Of a DNA stretch of 64,000 nt, positions 52,975-62,138 are shown one piece after another. The stretch comes from Flavobacterium humidisoli. Lineage in GTDB: Bacteria; Bacteroidota; Bacteroidia; Flavobacteriales; Flavobacteriaceae. Below the pieces are notes generated by a model, which did not search any database, was not told where the DNA came from, and saw only the letters and a program-made list of their open reading frames with translations. Position 1 is the stretch's first letter. Each line of letters begins with the position of its first letter. The position numbers and the translations under genes were made by a program. The stretch is from assembly GCF_023272795.1 (NCBI RefSeq), contig NZ_CP096829.1:1674001-1738000 (forward strand), in the 5' to 3' direction.

Positions 52975-53290
52975 GTTGTTTAAATTTGGCTAATTCTAAA
53001 CGGAGATTTAGAACCTAATAATCTTTTGTAGTTTTTAAAATCAGAATTTATTGCAGTACAATTTGCTCTAATTTGTCCGAAAACCTTTTTTGAAGATTTA
53101 TTGCTTGATTTGAAACAACATACATAAGTTTTTTGAGGGTAAGGAGAATAGGTAACATACCGTGGCATTTAAAATTTGATTTGCCAAATATAACACTATT
53201 TATAACAAGTCTAAATAAAAATAGAAATTATTTTTATTGAAAAACCCTTATTTTACTGATTTTCAGAGAAGAGAAGAAGAAATAAGAATT

Positions 53291-53329
53291 AAAAAAGGGT
53301 TTGTTTTAAATAAAACAAACCCTTTTTTA
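53291..53329. terminator. Bidirectional terminator upstream of gldA's end
   Basis: AAAAAAGGGTTTGTTTT and AAAACAAACCCTTTTTT form a 17-bp stem with A/T tails on both sides, ending the gldA transcript. Confidence 0.85.
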
Positions 53330-53357
53330 AGTGAAAATGATGACTGTAACAGAAAAC

Positions 53358-54254
53358 TTATTTCGTAATTTCTCTAAAAACAGCTTCCAGATTTTTATTT
53401 TTCTGATTAAGTTGTAAAGTTTTTAATCCATTTTCGTTGGCAAAGTCAAAAATAGCGGGGCGCATATCTTTCTCTGTAACAAAAGTGAGTTCCCATGTCA
53501 TGTCATGCGTATTTACATAAGAAGAAATATTTTCTAGTCTAGCCAAAAGCTGCTCTTCAACTTTGTAATCAAACTCTACTTCAATTACTTGCTCTTTATT
53601 GGCAGTAACCAAATGGTCCAATTTATTGTCTGCAACGATTTGTCCTTTGTCAATAATTATGACACGATCGCATATTGCTTCAACCTCCTGCATAATGTGT
53701 GTCGACAAAAAAACAGTTTTATTTTTTCCTGCATTTTTAATCACATTTCGAATTTCCATTAACTGGTTAGGATCCAGTCCAGTAGTTGGCTCATCCAAAA
53801 TTAAAACTTCTGGATCATGAAGCAGAGCATTTGCCAATCCAACGCGCTGGCGATACCCTTTAGAAAGCTGTCCAATCTTTTTATGGCTTTCTGGTGTCAG
53901 TCCTGTCAGTTGAATTACTTCTTCAATTCTTGATTTTGGCACGTTATAAACATCGGCATTAAATGCCAAATACTCACGAACATACAAATCCAAATATAAC
54001 GGATTGTGCTCTGGTAAGTAACCAATCGAGCGTTGTACTTCTTTTGCGTTTGTCATGACATCGTGACCATTTACAAGGGCTGAGCCACTGTCGGCAAGTA
54101 AATAAGTGGTCAAAATTTTCATCAAAGTAGATTTTCCAGCTCCGTTTGGACCAAGAAATCCTACGATTTCCCCTTTCTCAATTTTAAAAGAAATTTCATT
54201 TAGAGCTTTTTGCTCTCCGTAACTTTTTGATATACTGTTTACTTCTATCGACAT
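53358..54254 (-). CDS. gldA: Gliding motility ABC transporter ATP-binding subunit
   Basis: ABC ATPase of 298 residues with Walker A GPNGAGKST (34-42), signature LSKGYRQRVGLANAL (about 136) and Walker B LILDEPTTGLDP. The length and sequence fit GldA, which with GldF and GldG is needed for flavobacterial gliding motility and/or secretion-associated functions. GldF and GldG are not in the window, as expected since gldA is encoded apart. A terminator lies at 53291-53329. Confidence 0.88.
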   Translation of the reverse strand: MSIEVNSISKSYGEQKALNEISFKIEKGEIVGFLGPNGAGKSTLMKILTTYLLADSGSALVNGHDVMTNAKEVQRSIGYLPEHNPLYLDLYVREYLAFNADVYNVPKSRIEEVIQLTGLTPESHKKIGQLSKGYRQRVGLANALLHDPEVLILDEPTTGLDPNQLMEIRNVIKNAGKNKTVFLSTHIMQEVEAICDRVIIIDKGQIVADNKLDHLVTANKEQVIEVEFDYKVEEQLLARLENISSYVNTHDMTWELTFVTEKDMRPAIFDFANENGLKTLQLNQKNKNLEAVFREITK

Positions 54255-54402
54255 GACTTTTTATTTGTTACAAAAGTAACGAGAAATAGTTTCGATTGCT
54301 AAAATTTTATCTCTTAAAGTAATTATAAAAAAATTGAACAGCCCAGTATTCACGGCATCGTTATTGTTAAAGGAATGCTAAAATTAAAATAAAACCCAAA
54401 TC

Positions 54403-54987
54403 ATGAAAAAAATTCTAGTGATGGCTGCTTTAGCTATCTGCAGTTTTGCAAACGCACAAAAAGGTACAATCTTAGTTGGTGGAAACATCGGTTACACTTC
54501 TGAAAAATCAGAATACAGATTTAGCGAAGACAAAACAAGTACATTTACTTTTTCTCCAAAAGTAGGTTACCAATTTAACGATAACTGGACAGTAGGAGGA
54601 GAATTTGCAGTAAGTTCATCTAACAACGAAACAACAGCGGGTATCGAAGAAAAAAACAACAACTTCAAATTAGGAGCTTTTGTTCGTTATTCTGTGCCAT
54701 TAAGCCAAACTTTTGCAGTTTTTGCTGATATGGGTGCAGGTTTCCAAACTCAAAAAGATAAAGTGTATGGTCCTGGAAATGCTTTCTCAAAATACAAAGG
54801 AGACGGTATGTATGTTGGAGTAACTCCAGCTCTTTTCATCAACATGAAAAAAGGTTTTGGTCTTAACTTCAGCATTGGTGGTTTAGGATACGAAACTTTA
54901 AGCTATGACAATAATGGAGCTGATTACAGTAAATTCTACTTCAACTTTGGTCAAACATTTAATATTGGAATCTCTAAAAACTTCTAA
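54403..54987 (+). CDS. Small outer membrane beta-barrel protein (first of a tandem pair)
   Basis: 194 residues: signal peptide ending NAQ (residues 1-18), then an OmpW/OprF-like eight-strand barrel, KVGYQFNDNWTVGGEF and FGLNFSIGGLGYETL, ending FGQTFNIGISKNF. It is followed by a terminator at 55013-55041 and by a close paralogue at 55211. The codon usage here is regular and the start region strong, suggesting high expression, possibly as a general porin. No substrate is indicated. Confidence 0.83.
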   Translation: MKKILVMAALAICSFANAQKGTILVGGNIGYTSEKSEYRFSEDKTSTFTFSPKVGYQFNDNWTVGGEFAVSSSNNETTAGIEEKNNNFKLGAFVRYSVPLSQTFAVFADMGAGFQTQKDKVYGPGNAFSKYKGDGMYVGVTPALFINMKKGFGLNFSIGGLGYETLSYDNNGADYSKFYFNFGQTFNIGISKNF

Positions 54988-55012
54988 TCTTAGTTTTTAT
55001 ATTCAATTTCAG

Positions 55013-55041
55013 AAAGCGCTCCATTTGGAGCGCTTTTTTTA
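55013..55041 (+). terminator. Intrinsic terminator after the first barrel gene
   Basis: AAAGCGCTCC / GGAGCGCTTT, ten base pairs, followed by T residues. Confidence 0.9.
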
Positions 55042-55210
55042 TGCTCTAATGTAAATTTATTGTTTGCGAATTTGTAATAAAAAACGCAATTAGTGTTGAG
55101 GTGTTTAGAATTTATTAAATAACTGTAAATGATTGGTTTTACGATTATTATTGATTGTCTGGTGGCATTGTTGTTGGTTAATGCCTACAAATTTTAAATT
55201 ATAGACCATT

Positions 55211-55798
55211 ATGAAAAAAATGCTACTTATTCTTGCATTGTCAGTTTTTGGCTTTGCAAATGCCCAAAAGGGAACAATTTTAGTTGGAGGAAACATTGGT
55301 TATACTTCTGAAAAAACTGAAAGAGAAATTACATCAGCAAAAAATAATGTTTTTCAGTTTTCTCCAAAAATTGGATATCAATTTCACGATAACTGGACAG
55401 CTGGAATTGAATTTTCGGTAGTATCTTCAAAAAGTAATCTTGGAGAGGGTGAAGGTAAAGCTACTACTTTTAAAACAGGAGCTTTTGTACGTTATACAAT
55501 GCCATTGAACGAAACTTTTTCAGTTTTTGCTGATTTGGGGGCTGGGTTTCAAAATCAAAAAATTAAAAATTACGAAAATGGATCGCTGGTATCAGATAAT
55601 AAAGCTGATGGTTTTTATACAGGCATCACTCCGGCTCTTTTTATTAATATGAAAAAAGGTTTTGGTTTAAACTTTAGTATTGGCGGATTAGGATATGAAA
55701 CCTTAAACTATGATATAAGTGGCAGTGATGTTGATTACAGTAAATTTTTCGTCAATTTTGGTCAAACATTTAACATTGGAATTTCTAAAAACTTTTAG
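55211..55798 (+). CDS. Small outer membrane beta-barrel protein (second of a tandem pair)
   Basis: 195 residues, colinear with the protein at 54403: signal peptide, KGTILVGGNIGYTSEK shared at the mature N terminus, and the same end FGQTFNIGISKNF. The middle loops differ, as expected for surface-exposed segments. A tandem duplication, each copy with its own terminator (55820-55851 here). Expression may differ, since the upstream regions do not match. Confidence 0.83.
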   Translation: MKKMLLILALSVFGFANAQKGTILVGGNIGYTSEKTEREITSAKNNVFQFSPKIGYQFHDNWTAGIEFSVVSSKSNLGEGEGKATTFKTGAFVRYTMPLNETFSVFADLGAGFQNQKIKNYENGSLVSDNKADGFYTGITPALFINMKKGFGLNFSIGGLGYETLNYDISGSDVDYSKFFVNFGQTFNIGISKNF

Positions 55799-55819
55799 TT
55801 TTGACTTTTATGTAAATAG

Positions 55820-55851
55820 AAAAGCGCTTCAATTTGGAGCGCTTTTTTTAT
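55820..55851 (+). terminator. Intrinsic terminator after the second barrel gene
   Basis: AAAGCGCTTC / GGAGCGCTTT with one mismatch, followed by T residues; very similar to the terminator of the first copy and probably duplicated with it. Confidence 0.88.
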
Positions 55852-55887
55852 TAAAAGTTGTGATAAAAATCTTCTGCTTCTAAAAAA

Positions 55888-55954
55888 CAATGCCAGTAGG
55901 TGAAGTCGAAACAAATCATAACTTCAAGATTTTCGACTTCACCTACTGGCATTG
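55888..55954. repeat. Perfect 24-bp inverted repeat with a 19-base loop
   Basis: CAATGCCAGTAGGTGAAGTC plus GAAA at 55888-55911 is exactly complementary to 55931-55954. It is not followed by a T run. It precedes a zone of gene fragments (55985-56213), so it may mark an insertion or rearrangement point. Confidence 0.8.
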
Positions 55955-56060
55955 AAACAAAAATATAATCTAAATAAATAGTATTAACTCACTAGGTTTT
56001 CAACTGAGGCTCTCATTTCTTGAGCAGCGGAAACCATTTCGATTAATCGCTGTAAATAGC

Positions 56061-56213
56061 GATTACGACTTTATGCTTAAAATTTTGGTTCAGGATATGA
56101 CTATTTATCAGGGTTTTGTAATGAATAAGCTGTCAACGATTGAAAACATTGGAAACACTAACAGTATTTTTGTAATGGGAGAAATCAAACACAGCACCGC
56201 TTTAGAATTTTAA
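56061..56213 (+). pseudogene. Fragment of an Lrp/AsnC family regulator gene
   Basis: An open stretch whose last 50 codons (from DYDFMLKILVQDM to the TAA at 56211) match the C-terminal ligand-binding domain of Lrp/AsnC regulators, including NKLSTIENIGNTNSIFVMGE and the terminal KHSTALEF. The helix-turn-helix half is missing; the frame upstream (to about 55983) does not resemble Lrp. It is a decayed gene remnant lying between the barrel pair and the dGTPase-family gene. Lrp proteins respond to amino acids, so its loss may be of interest beside so much amino-acid regulation. Confidence 0.72.
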
Positions 56214-56311
56214 AGCAGAAGAAAATCCTAAAATAAAACGTATTTTTGAAATCTAAAATCAGCAATTTAGATCAAAAATCTAAAATCGTTAATCTACAAT
56301 CTAAAATTAAA

Positions 56312-57658
56312 ATGAACTGGGAACAACTTTTATCATTAAAACGTCAGGGAGATACAAGCAAAAGATTACGTGTAGAACAAGATGATACTCGTTTAGGATT
56401 TGAAGTCGATTATGACCGAATTATATTCTCTGCCGCTTTTAGAAGTTTGCAAGATAAGACACAAGTTATTCCGCTTTCTAAAACCGATTTCGTGCACACG
56501 CGTTTAACGCATAGTTTGGAAGTTTCTGTTGTAGGGCGTTCGCTTGGGCGTTTGGTTGGAAAGAAAATCATTGAAAAATACCCTTATTTAAAAGAAGTTC
56601 ATGGTTATCATATGAATGATTTTGGAGCTATTGTGGCAGCAGCTTCATTAGCGCACGATATCGGGAACCCGCCTTTTGGGCATTCTGGAGAAAAAGCGAT
56701 TGGAGAGTATTTCTCTATCGGAAATGGTCTGAAATATAGAAATCAGCTAACAGATAAACAATGGCAAGATTTAATTGATTTTGAAGGAAATGCCAATGGT
56801 TTTTCGGTTCTTACGGCAAGCCGTCCAGGAATTGAAGGCGGACTTCGTATTTCGTATGCTACTTTGGGAGCTTTTATGAAATATCCGAAAGAGAGTCTTC
56901 CGAAAAAGCCAACCCATAATATCGCCGATAAGAAATACGGTTTCTTTCAAACAGATAAATTATTCTTTGAAGAAGTTGCCAAAGATATGGGAATGATTGC
57001 CAATAAATCTGGAGATGATATTGGTTTTGAAAGACATCCTTTGGCGTATTTAGTTGAAGCTGCAGATGATATTTGTTATACGATTATTGATTTTGAAGAC
57101 GGAATCAATTTAGGTTTGGTTTCTGAAGATTTTGCTTTAGAATATTTAATTAATTTGGTAAAAGACAATATAGGAGTTTCTAAATACAAATCATTAACTA
57201 CAAAAGAAGACCGTATTAGTTATTTAAGAGCTTTGGCAATCGGAACTTTAATTAATGATGCTGTAAATGTTTTTGTTGAAAATGAAGAAGCAATTCTTGC
57301 TGGAAACTTTCCGTATGCTTTAACAGATAAAAGCAAATACAAAGCACAGATGAATGATATTATCAAACTGAGTGTCGAAAAAATCTACCAGAGCAGAGAA
57401 GTAATTGAAAAAGAAATTGTAGGTTATCAAATTATTCAAACGCTGTTGGATAAATTTATTACAGCGTTTAATAATAAATACGATGGAACTGCCTCAAACT
57501 ACGATAAGTTGATTTTGAAAATGCTTCCAGAAAAACATCATTTGGAGAAAACCAATTTATATGAGCGTCTATTGCATATCTGCCATTATGTTTCGCTCTT
57601 AACAGACGGAAATGCACTTGAACTCTATGAAATGATTCAAGGACAAAAAAAGCGTTAA
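56312..57658 (+). CDS. dgt: Deoxyguanosinetriphosphate triphosphohydrolase family protein
   Basis: HD-domain hydrolase of 448 residues that cleaves dNTPs to deoxynucleoside and triphosphate. THSLEVSVVGRSLG and SLAHDIGNPPFGHSGE contain the metal-binding H...HD, with a later Asp in VEAADDICYT. I chose the ATG at 56312 (MNWEQL), as the bases before it are ATCTAAAAT direct repeats (56250-56310) unlikely to be coding. A bidirectional terminator follows at 57661-57703. Confidence 0.92.
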   Translation: MNWEQLLSLKRQGDTSKRLRVEQDDTRLGFEVDYDRIIFSAAFRSLQDKTQVIPLSKTDFVHTRLTHSLEVSVVGRSLGRLVGKKIIEKYPYLKEVHGYHMNDFGAIVAAASLAHDIGNPPFGHSGEKAIGEYFSIGNGLKYRNQLTDKQWQDLIDFEGNANGFSVLTASRPGIEGGLRISYATLGAFMKYPKESLPKKPTHNIADKKYGFFQTDKLFFEEVAKDMGMIANKSGDDIGFERHPLAYLVEAADDICYTIIDFEDGINLGLVSEDFALEYLINLVKDNIGVSKYKSLTTKEDRISYLRALAIGTLINDAVNVFVENEEAILAGNFPYALTDKSKYKAQMNDIIKLSVEKIYQSREVIEKEIVGYQIIQTLLDKFITAFNNKYDGTASNYDKLILKMLPEKHHLEKTNLYERLLHICHYVSLLTDGNALELYEMIQGQKKR

Positions 57659-57660
57659 CT

Positions 57661-57703
57661 AAAAAAAGCTTCTTTTAGAAATATTCTAGAAGAAGCTTTT
57701 TTT
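57661..57703. terminator. Bidirectional terminator after dgt
   Basis: AAAAAAAGCTTCTT and AAGAAGCTTTTTTT form a 14-bp stem; it also serves the convergent DUF3078 gene. Confidence 0.88.
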
Positions 57704-57727
57704 AGTTGTATTGATTTCTTTATTTCT

Positions 57728-58729
57728 TTATTTGAAAGCATAAACGAGACCAACACCAAGAACTTGTCTTAACTGCATTTTTGGTCCTTCAGTAACTTGA
57801 CTTTTTGTTCCTGTGGCTGGATCGACAACTTCTATTTTGTTTTTAATATCATCATCGTAAATTAAATGAACGCCAATGTTTGCTTTGACATAAGCATTTA
57901 CAACCAAATCGAGACGTGTATCATAATCAATGTCCACATTTCCGAATCGGTTTAAATAGTCAGTATATAAAGAAAGTCTGTTTTCGTAAAAAACATTTTT
58001 ATAGATTTCGTTTTTCATGTAGGCAGTAAAAAGGATACCAAATTCGGCTTTTACCTTTTGGCCTTCTTCAATTAAAATTTGTTGTGTCGGATCTAAAGGA
58101 TCTGGTGCATAAACGGCTTTTTTAACACCAAAAGAACCTTGGTTTGCCAAATTTTGATCTAATACCAATGTGGTCTTTAAAGTAATGGGTGAGAAATAAA
58201 ATGTTCTGTTTTTCTCTTTATTTGAATTCTCTGCTCCGGCTCCTAAAAAGACATATGCCGGTGCAAAAGGTCTAGATATAGGAACGTCTCGATTAGGATA
58301 ATTATAACCGTTGGTGAACTGCGTATTGAAGTTGAACTTTGCCGAATAGTACCAATTTGAAGCGGTGTCTTTTCTAAAACCATAAGTAGAGTTAAATTGA
58401 ATCGCATCATCTGTTTTTCTCGTTTCAATATCTTCTTGTTTGTTTAGACCATATTTCATAATAAGTTCGTTGAACCATTTATGATTTCCTTTCAAATAAG
58501 TTCGAGAGAATTCTCCTTTAAATAATCCAGAGATAGAACTTGTTCCCCCCGCGCTCCAGTTTACAAAAGCTATTTGTGAAAGGTCAAAACCAAGTTGGTT
58601 TTTTTCTGTCCAGTTTGAAGGCGGTTTAGGTGCTTGATTGGGGCTTAGAGTGGTTTGTATAATCTGGGCAAAGTTATTAGAAGTACACAAAAGCAATAAT
58701 AGCAAAAGGGTAGAACGCAATAATTTCAT
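57728..58729 (-). CDS. DUF3078 family exported protein
   Basis: 333 residues: signal peptide (1-21, ending FAQ), then an all-beta protein with WSAGGTSSISGLFKGEFSR and a final strand VLGVGLVYAFK, consistent with an outer-membrane barrel. DUF3078 proteins are restricted to Bacteroidota and have no known role. It ends the cluster with dxs, 34 bases downstream of it, and may be co-transcribed. Confidence 0.85.
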   Translation of the reverse strand: MKLLRSTLLLLLLLCTSNNFAQIIQTTLSPNQAPKPPSNWTEKNQLGFDLSQIAFVNWSAGGTSSISGLFKGEFSRTYLKGNHKWFNELIMKYGLNKQEDIETRKTDDAIQFNSTYGFRKDTASNWYYSAKFNFNTQFTNGYNYPNRDVPISRPFAPAYVFLGAGAENSNKEKNRTFYFSPITLKTTLVLDQNLANQGSFGVKKAVYAPDPLDPTQQILIEEGQKVKAEFGILFTAYMKNEIYKNVFYENRLSLYTDYLNRFGNVDIDYDTRLDLVVNAYVKANIGVHLIYDDDIKNKIEVVDPATGTKSQVTEGPKMQLRQVLGVGLVYAFK

Positions 58730-58763
58730 TATAGGTAATTTTTGTTTTGGTTTCGCAAAATAA

Positions 58764-60551
58764 TTATTTTGAACCGTTAGAAAAAAGATTTATTAAATTT
58801 TTAACGTCAATTTTACACAATTGTTGTAACTGATTTACTGTTCCGTGCTCCATAAATTGGTCTGGAACACCCAAAATTTCAATCGAATTTTTAAAATTAT
58901 TTGCTGCTGCAAATTCTAAAACAGCACTTCCAAAACCACCATTTTTAACCCCATCTTCGATTGTAATAATGTTTTTAAAAGTTTTGAATATAGTTGTTAA
59001 TGTATTGATGTCTAGTGGCTTAATGAAGCTAAAGTTATAATGGGCAGTCTCATCAGAATGAGCGCACTCTTTGAGAGCTTCAATAACATTATTTCCAATT
59101 GTTCCGGTCGACAGTACCGCAACTTCTGTACCATCTTTTAAACATTTTGCTTCGCCTAAATTAATTTTTTTGTAATGTCCGAAATTTTCTACTTCCCAAT
59201 TTGGCAGTACGCCTCGACCTCTTGGATATCGAATTGCAATGGGATGATCTAATCCTAATTGTGCAGTATACAAAATGTTTTGAAGTTCAATTTCGTTTAA
59301 AGGCGCATAGATAATCATATTTGGAATAGAACGCAGATATGCGATGTCAAAAACACCATGATGCGTTGCGCCATCTTCGCCAACTAAACCTGCTCTGTCC
59401 AAACAAAAAATAACAGGAAGGTTTTGCAGCGCCACATCATGAATCACTTGATCGTAGGCGCGCTGTAAAAAAGTCGAATAAATATTGCAGTAAACAATCA
59501 TTCCTTGAGTTGCCATACCAGCTGCTAATGTAACGGCATGCTGTTCGGCAATTCCAACGTCAAAGGCGCGATCTGGCAATTCGTCCATCATAAACTTTAA
59601 TGAACTTCCAGATGGCATCGCAGGAGTAATTCCTATTATTTTTTCATTCTTTTTGGCTAAATCTAAAATGGTTAAGCCAAAAACATCTTGGTATTTTGGA
59701 GGGAGATTTTCTTCCGATTTTAAATGAATTTCGCCAGTTGAAGCATCAAACTTTCCAGGCGCGTGATATTTTACCTGATTTTCTTCAGCCTGAAGCAAGC
59801 CTTTCCCTTTTGTAGTTACGATATGAAGGAATTTAGGTCCCTTAATCTTTTTTAAACGTTTTAATTCTTTAATTAATTTCGGAAGATCGTGACCGTCTAT
59901 TGGTCCCGAATAATCAAAATTTAAAGACTTTATGATATTATTTTGTCTTGGATTTTTCCCGTTTTTAACAGAAGTCAGATATTGTTTTAAAGCGCCAACA
60001 CTAGGGTCAATTCCGATCGCATTATCATTTAGAATAACTAAAACATTAGCATCCGTAACTCCCGCATGATTAAGTCCTTCAAATGCCATTCCGCTTGCAA
60101 TAGAAGCATCTCCAATTACCGCAATATGTTCTTTGTCAAAATCACCTTTTAACTTAGAGGCAATCGCCATTCCTAAAGCGGCAGAAATCGAAGTAGAAGA
60201 ATGCCCAACGCCAAAAGTATCGTATATGCTTTCGCTTCTTTTTGGGAAACCAGAAATGCCGTCGATTTGCCTGTTGGTATGAAAAATTTCTCTTCTTTCG
60301 GTCAAGATTTTATGTCCATACGCCTGATGTCCAACATCCCAAACCAATAAATCATCTGGAGTATTAAAAACATAATGCAAGGCAATTGTCAATTCAATTA
60401 CGCCCAAACTCGCGCCTAAATGACCTTCTTTTACAGAAACCACATCGATAATAAATTGACGCAGTTCTTGAGCAACCTGAGCAAGCTGTTCTTCTTTTAA
60501 AAGACGTAAATCGGTCGGATTGTATATGTTGGAAAGTAAATCGCTTTTCAT
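58764..60551 (-). CDS. dxs: 1-deoxy-D-xylulose-5-phosphate synthase
   Basis: Thiamine-dependent first enzyme of the MEP isoprenoid pathway, joining pyruvate and glyceraldehyde 3-phosphate. The 595 residues are slightly short for the family. They include VWDVGHQAYGHKILTER with the conserved histidine, the thiamine-diphosphate motif GDASIASGMAFEGLNHAG with NDNAIGIDPSVGA, and the C-terminal pyrimidine and transketolase domains (GIAEQHAVTLAAGMA). The three TonB-like genes lie just upstream, separated by 51 bases. Confidence 0.96.
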   Translation of the reverse strand: MKSDLLSNIYNPTDLRLLKEEQLAQVAQELRQFIIDVVSVKEGHLGASLGVIELTIALHYVFNTPDDLLVWDVGHQAYGHKILTERREIFHTNRQIDGISGFPKRSESIYDTFGVGHSSTSISAALGMAIASKLKGDFDKEHIAVIGDASIASGMAFEGLNHAGVTDANVLVILNDNAIGIDPSVGALKQYLTSVKNGKNPRQNNIIKSLNFDYSGPIDGHDLPKLIKELKRLKKIKGPKFLHIVTTKGKGLLQAEENQVKYHAPGKFDASTGEIHLKSEENLPPKYQDVFGLTILDLAKKNEKIIGITPAMPSGSSLKFMMDELPDRAFDVGIAEQHAVTLAAGMATQGMIVYCNIYSTFLQRAYDQVIHDVALQNLPVIFCLDRAGLVGEDGATHHGVFDIAYLRSIPNMIIYAPLNEIELQNILYTAQLGLDHPIAIRYPRGRGVLPNWEVENFGHYKKINLGEAKCLKDGTEVAVLSTGTIGNNVIEALKECAHSDETAHYNFSFIKPLDINTLTTIFKTFKNIITIEDGVKNGGFGSAVLEFAAANNFKNSIEILGVPDQFMEHGTVNQLQQLCKIDVKNLINLFSNGSK

Positions 60552-60602
60552 TGTATTGTAAAAAGCAAATTTACGGTTTTAAATTTAATTTTTCTGTGCG
60601 TA

Positions 60603-61241
60603 TTATTTTAGAAGAATAGGCACAGAATATTGCATTCTTACTTTTTTTCCATTTGATTCGCCGGGCATCCATTTAGGACATAAACTTAAAACCCTTATAA
60701 TTTCTTTTTCCAAAGGTTCTTCAACAGGCGGCGAGCATTCAAGAAATGAAACGCTTCCATTTTTTTCTACTGCAAAGGCGAGGGTAAAATTGAGTTTCCA
60801 ATAGTTTACGTTTTCAGGCTTTTTGTATTCTTTCATGAAAAAGTTATGAAATTGTTCGATACCACCTGGAAATTCGGCATTTGTATTCGAAAGGGGTTTT
60901 AGAGCTGAAGAAGCATCTTCTTTTTTTACTTTATCAGATTTTGAAGATTTGCTCTCATCCACTTCTCTAGATGCTATTGTCGTTGTTTTTTTTATTTTAA
61001 GTTGCTCAATTTTTGATAAATCTGACGGTGCTTGATCTGATTTTTTTGGACTAATTGCAGTTGCATCTAAAACTTCTGGTTTTGCTGTCAAAGTATCTTT
61101 GGTAACTTCAATATTCTTAATTTCTTGCTGTTTGTTTTCTTTGTTTTGGCAACCGAAAAAAACGACAGCTATAACTACATACAACGTTGGCAAAAACGAT
61201 TTGCGGTTTATATAAGTAGTTAATTTATGTTTTATTTTCAT
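60603..61241 (-). CDS. TonB C-terminal domain protein lacking the Cys-rich N terminus
   Basis: 212 residues. A membrane anchor (about 18-32, LYVVIAVVFFGC) is followed by a charged linker and a TonB/TolA C-terminal domain (about 120-212, with FLECSPPVEEPLEKEIIRVL and WMPGE). The motif FGCQNKE in the membrane region parallels FSCVNKE in the two neighbouring paralogues, so it seems a truncated descendant. It starts on the last base of the upstream paralogue's stop codon (TAATG), so translation is coupled. Confidence 0.82.
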   Translation of the reverse strand: MKIKHKLTTYINRKSFLPTLYVVIAVVFFGCQNKENKQQEIKNIEVTKDTLTAKPEVLDATAISPKKSDQAPSDLSKIEQLKIKKTTTIASREVDESKSSKSDKVKKEDASSALKPLSNTNAEFPGGIEQFHNFFMKEYKKPENVNYWKLNFTLAFAVEKNGSVSFLECSPPVEEPLEKEIIRVLSLCPKWMPGESNGKKVRMQYSVPILLK

Positions 61242-62059
61242 TATTTAAATGTAATTGGCAAAATAAAAGTTGACCGTACAATTCGATTGTTTACTTTTCC
61301 AGGAATCCATTTTGGACCAGATTCTAATACTTTAATAACTTCTGTTCCATTTTCTGCCGACTTGTTTTTAGTTACTCTAAAATTGCTCAAAGTTCCATCT
61401 CTTTCTACAACAAATAGAACTGACATTTCTCCTTCTTTTGAAGCAGTATAATTTTTTGCAAAATAAGAATAGAATTTATTCATTCCGTTTTTTGGAGCAG
61501 GTAAAATATCCAAATCAACGGCATTATATATAATACTATATTTAAAATTTAATCTGTCATTTTCAATAGCTATGGGAGGAGTTACCATTCCCATTGTGAC
61601 TCTTTCTATTGGCGCTTTTGTTTTTCCTTTTTTAGATTCAATCTGATGGCCATAGCAGAAGGAAACATCTTCATTTTGATTTTGTGTCGGATTGCCGACG
61701 ATTTCAATCTGATCAATTTTTTTCTTGTTCCCTTCTTTATTTACACAGCTAAACAAAGTCGTTCCCATGGCAATAAACAAGGCAAGAAGAAACATTTTAT
61801 GATAGTTTGTCTGTGAATATAAAACGCGATTCGGAATTTGAATCGTAATGGTATCTAACTGTGATTGCTTAAATCTACCGCAAATTTTCTCATTTTGATT
61901 TTGAATGAAATAGTGCTGAATTTCTTCTGGAAGCATAGAACTAAAATCAACAACAGTTTTAGAGCAACTCATGCAGAAACGGCCATTTTCATTTGGCGTC
62001 ATTTCGTTCCAGTCTTCATAGCATGGTTCAGGAATGCTGATTTTATAATTTCTTTCCAT
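61241..62059 (-). CDS. TonB-like protein with Cys-rich N-terminal domain (copy 2)
   Basis: 272 residues. The cytosolic N terminus (1-80) has C13, a C-x-x-C pair in FCMSCSK and a later KICGRFKQSQLD; then a transmembrane segment (about 88-104, KMFLLALFIAMGTTLF), a linker and a TonB C-terminal domain with the terminal repeat WIPGKVNNR. It is a near copy of the protein at 62139 over the first 120 residues. This kind of N terminus occurs on other flavobacterial energy-transducer TonB proteins. It may energise outer-membrane receptors; the cysteines suggest metal or redox sensing. Confidence 0.84.
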   Translation of the reverse strand: MERNYKISIPEPCYEDWNEMTPNENGRFCMSCSKTVVDFSSMLPEEIQHYFIQNQNEKICGRFKQSQLDTITIQIPNRVLYSQTNYHKMFLLALFIAMGTTLFSCVNKEGNKKKIDQIEIVGNPTQNQNEDVSFCYGHQIESKKGKTKAPIERVTMGMVTPPIAIENDRLNFKYSIIYNAVDLDILPAPKNGMNKFYSYFAKNYTASKEGEMSVLFVVERDGTLSNFRVTKNKSAENGTEVIKVLESGPKWIPGKVNNRIVRSTFILPITFK

Positions 62060-62138
62060 ATTCAGATATCAAAGATTAAATGTAATAAATAATAAGCACA
62101 AGCAATTTTTTTATAGAAAATCTATTAAAATTAGTCAT

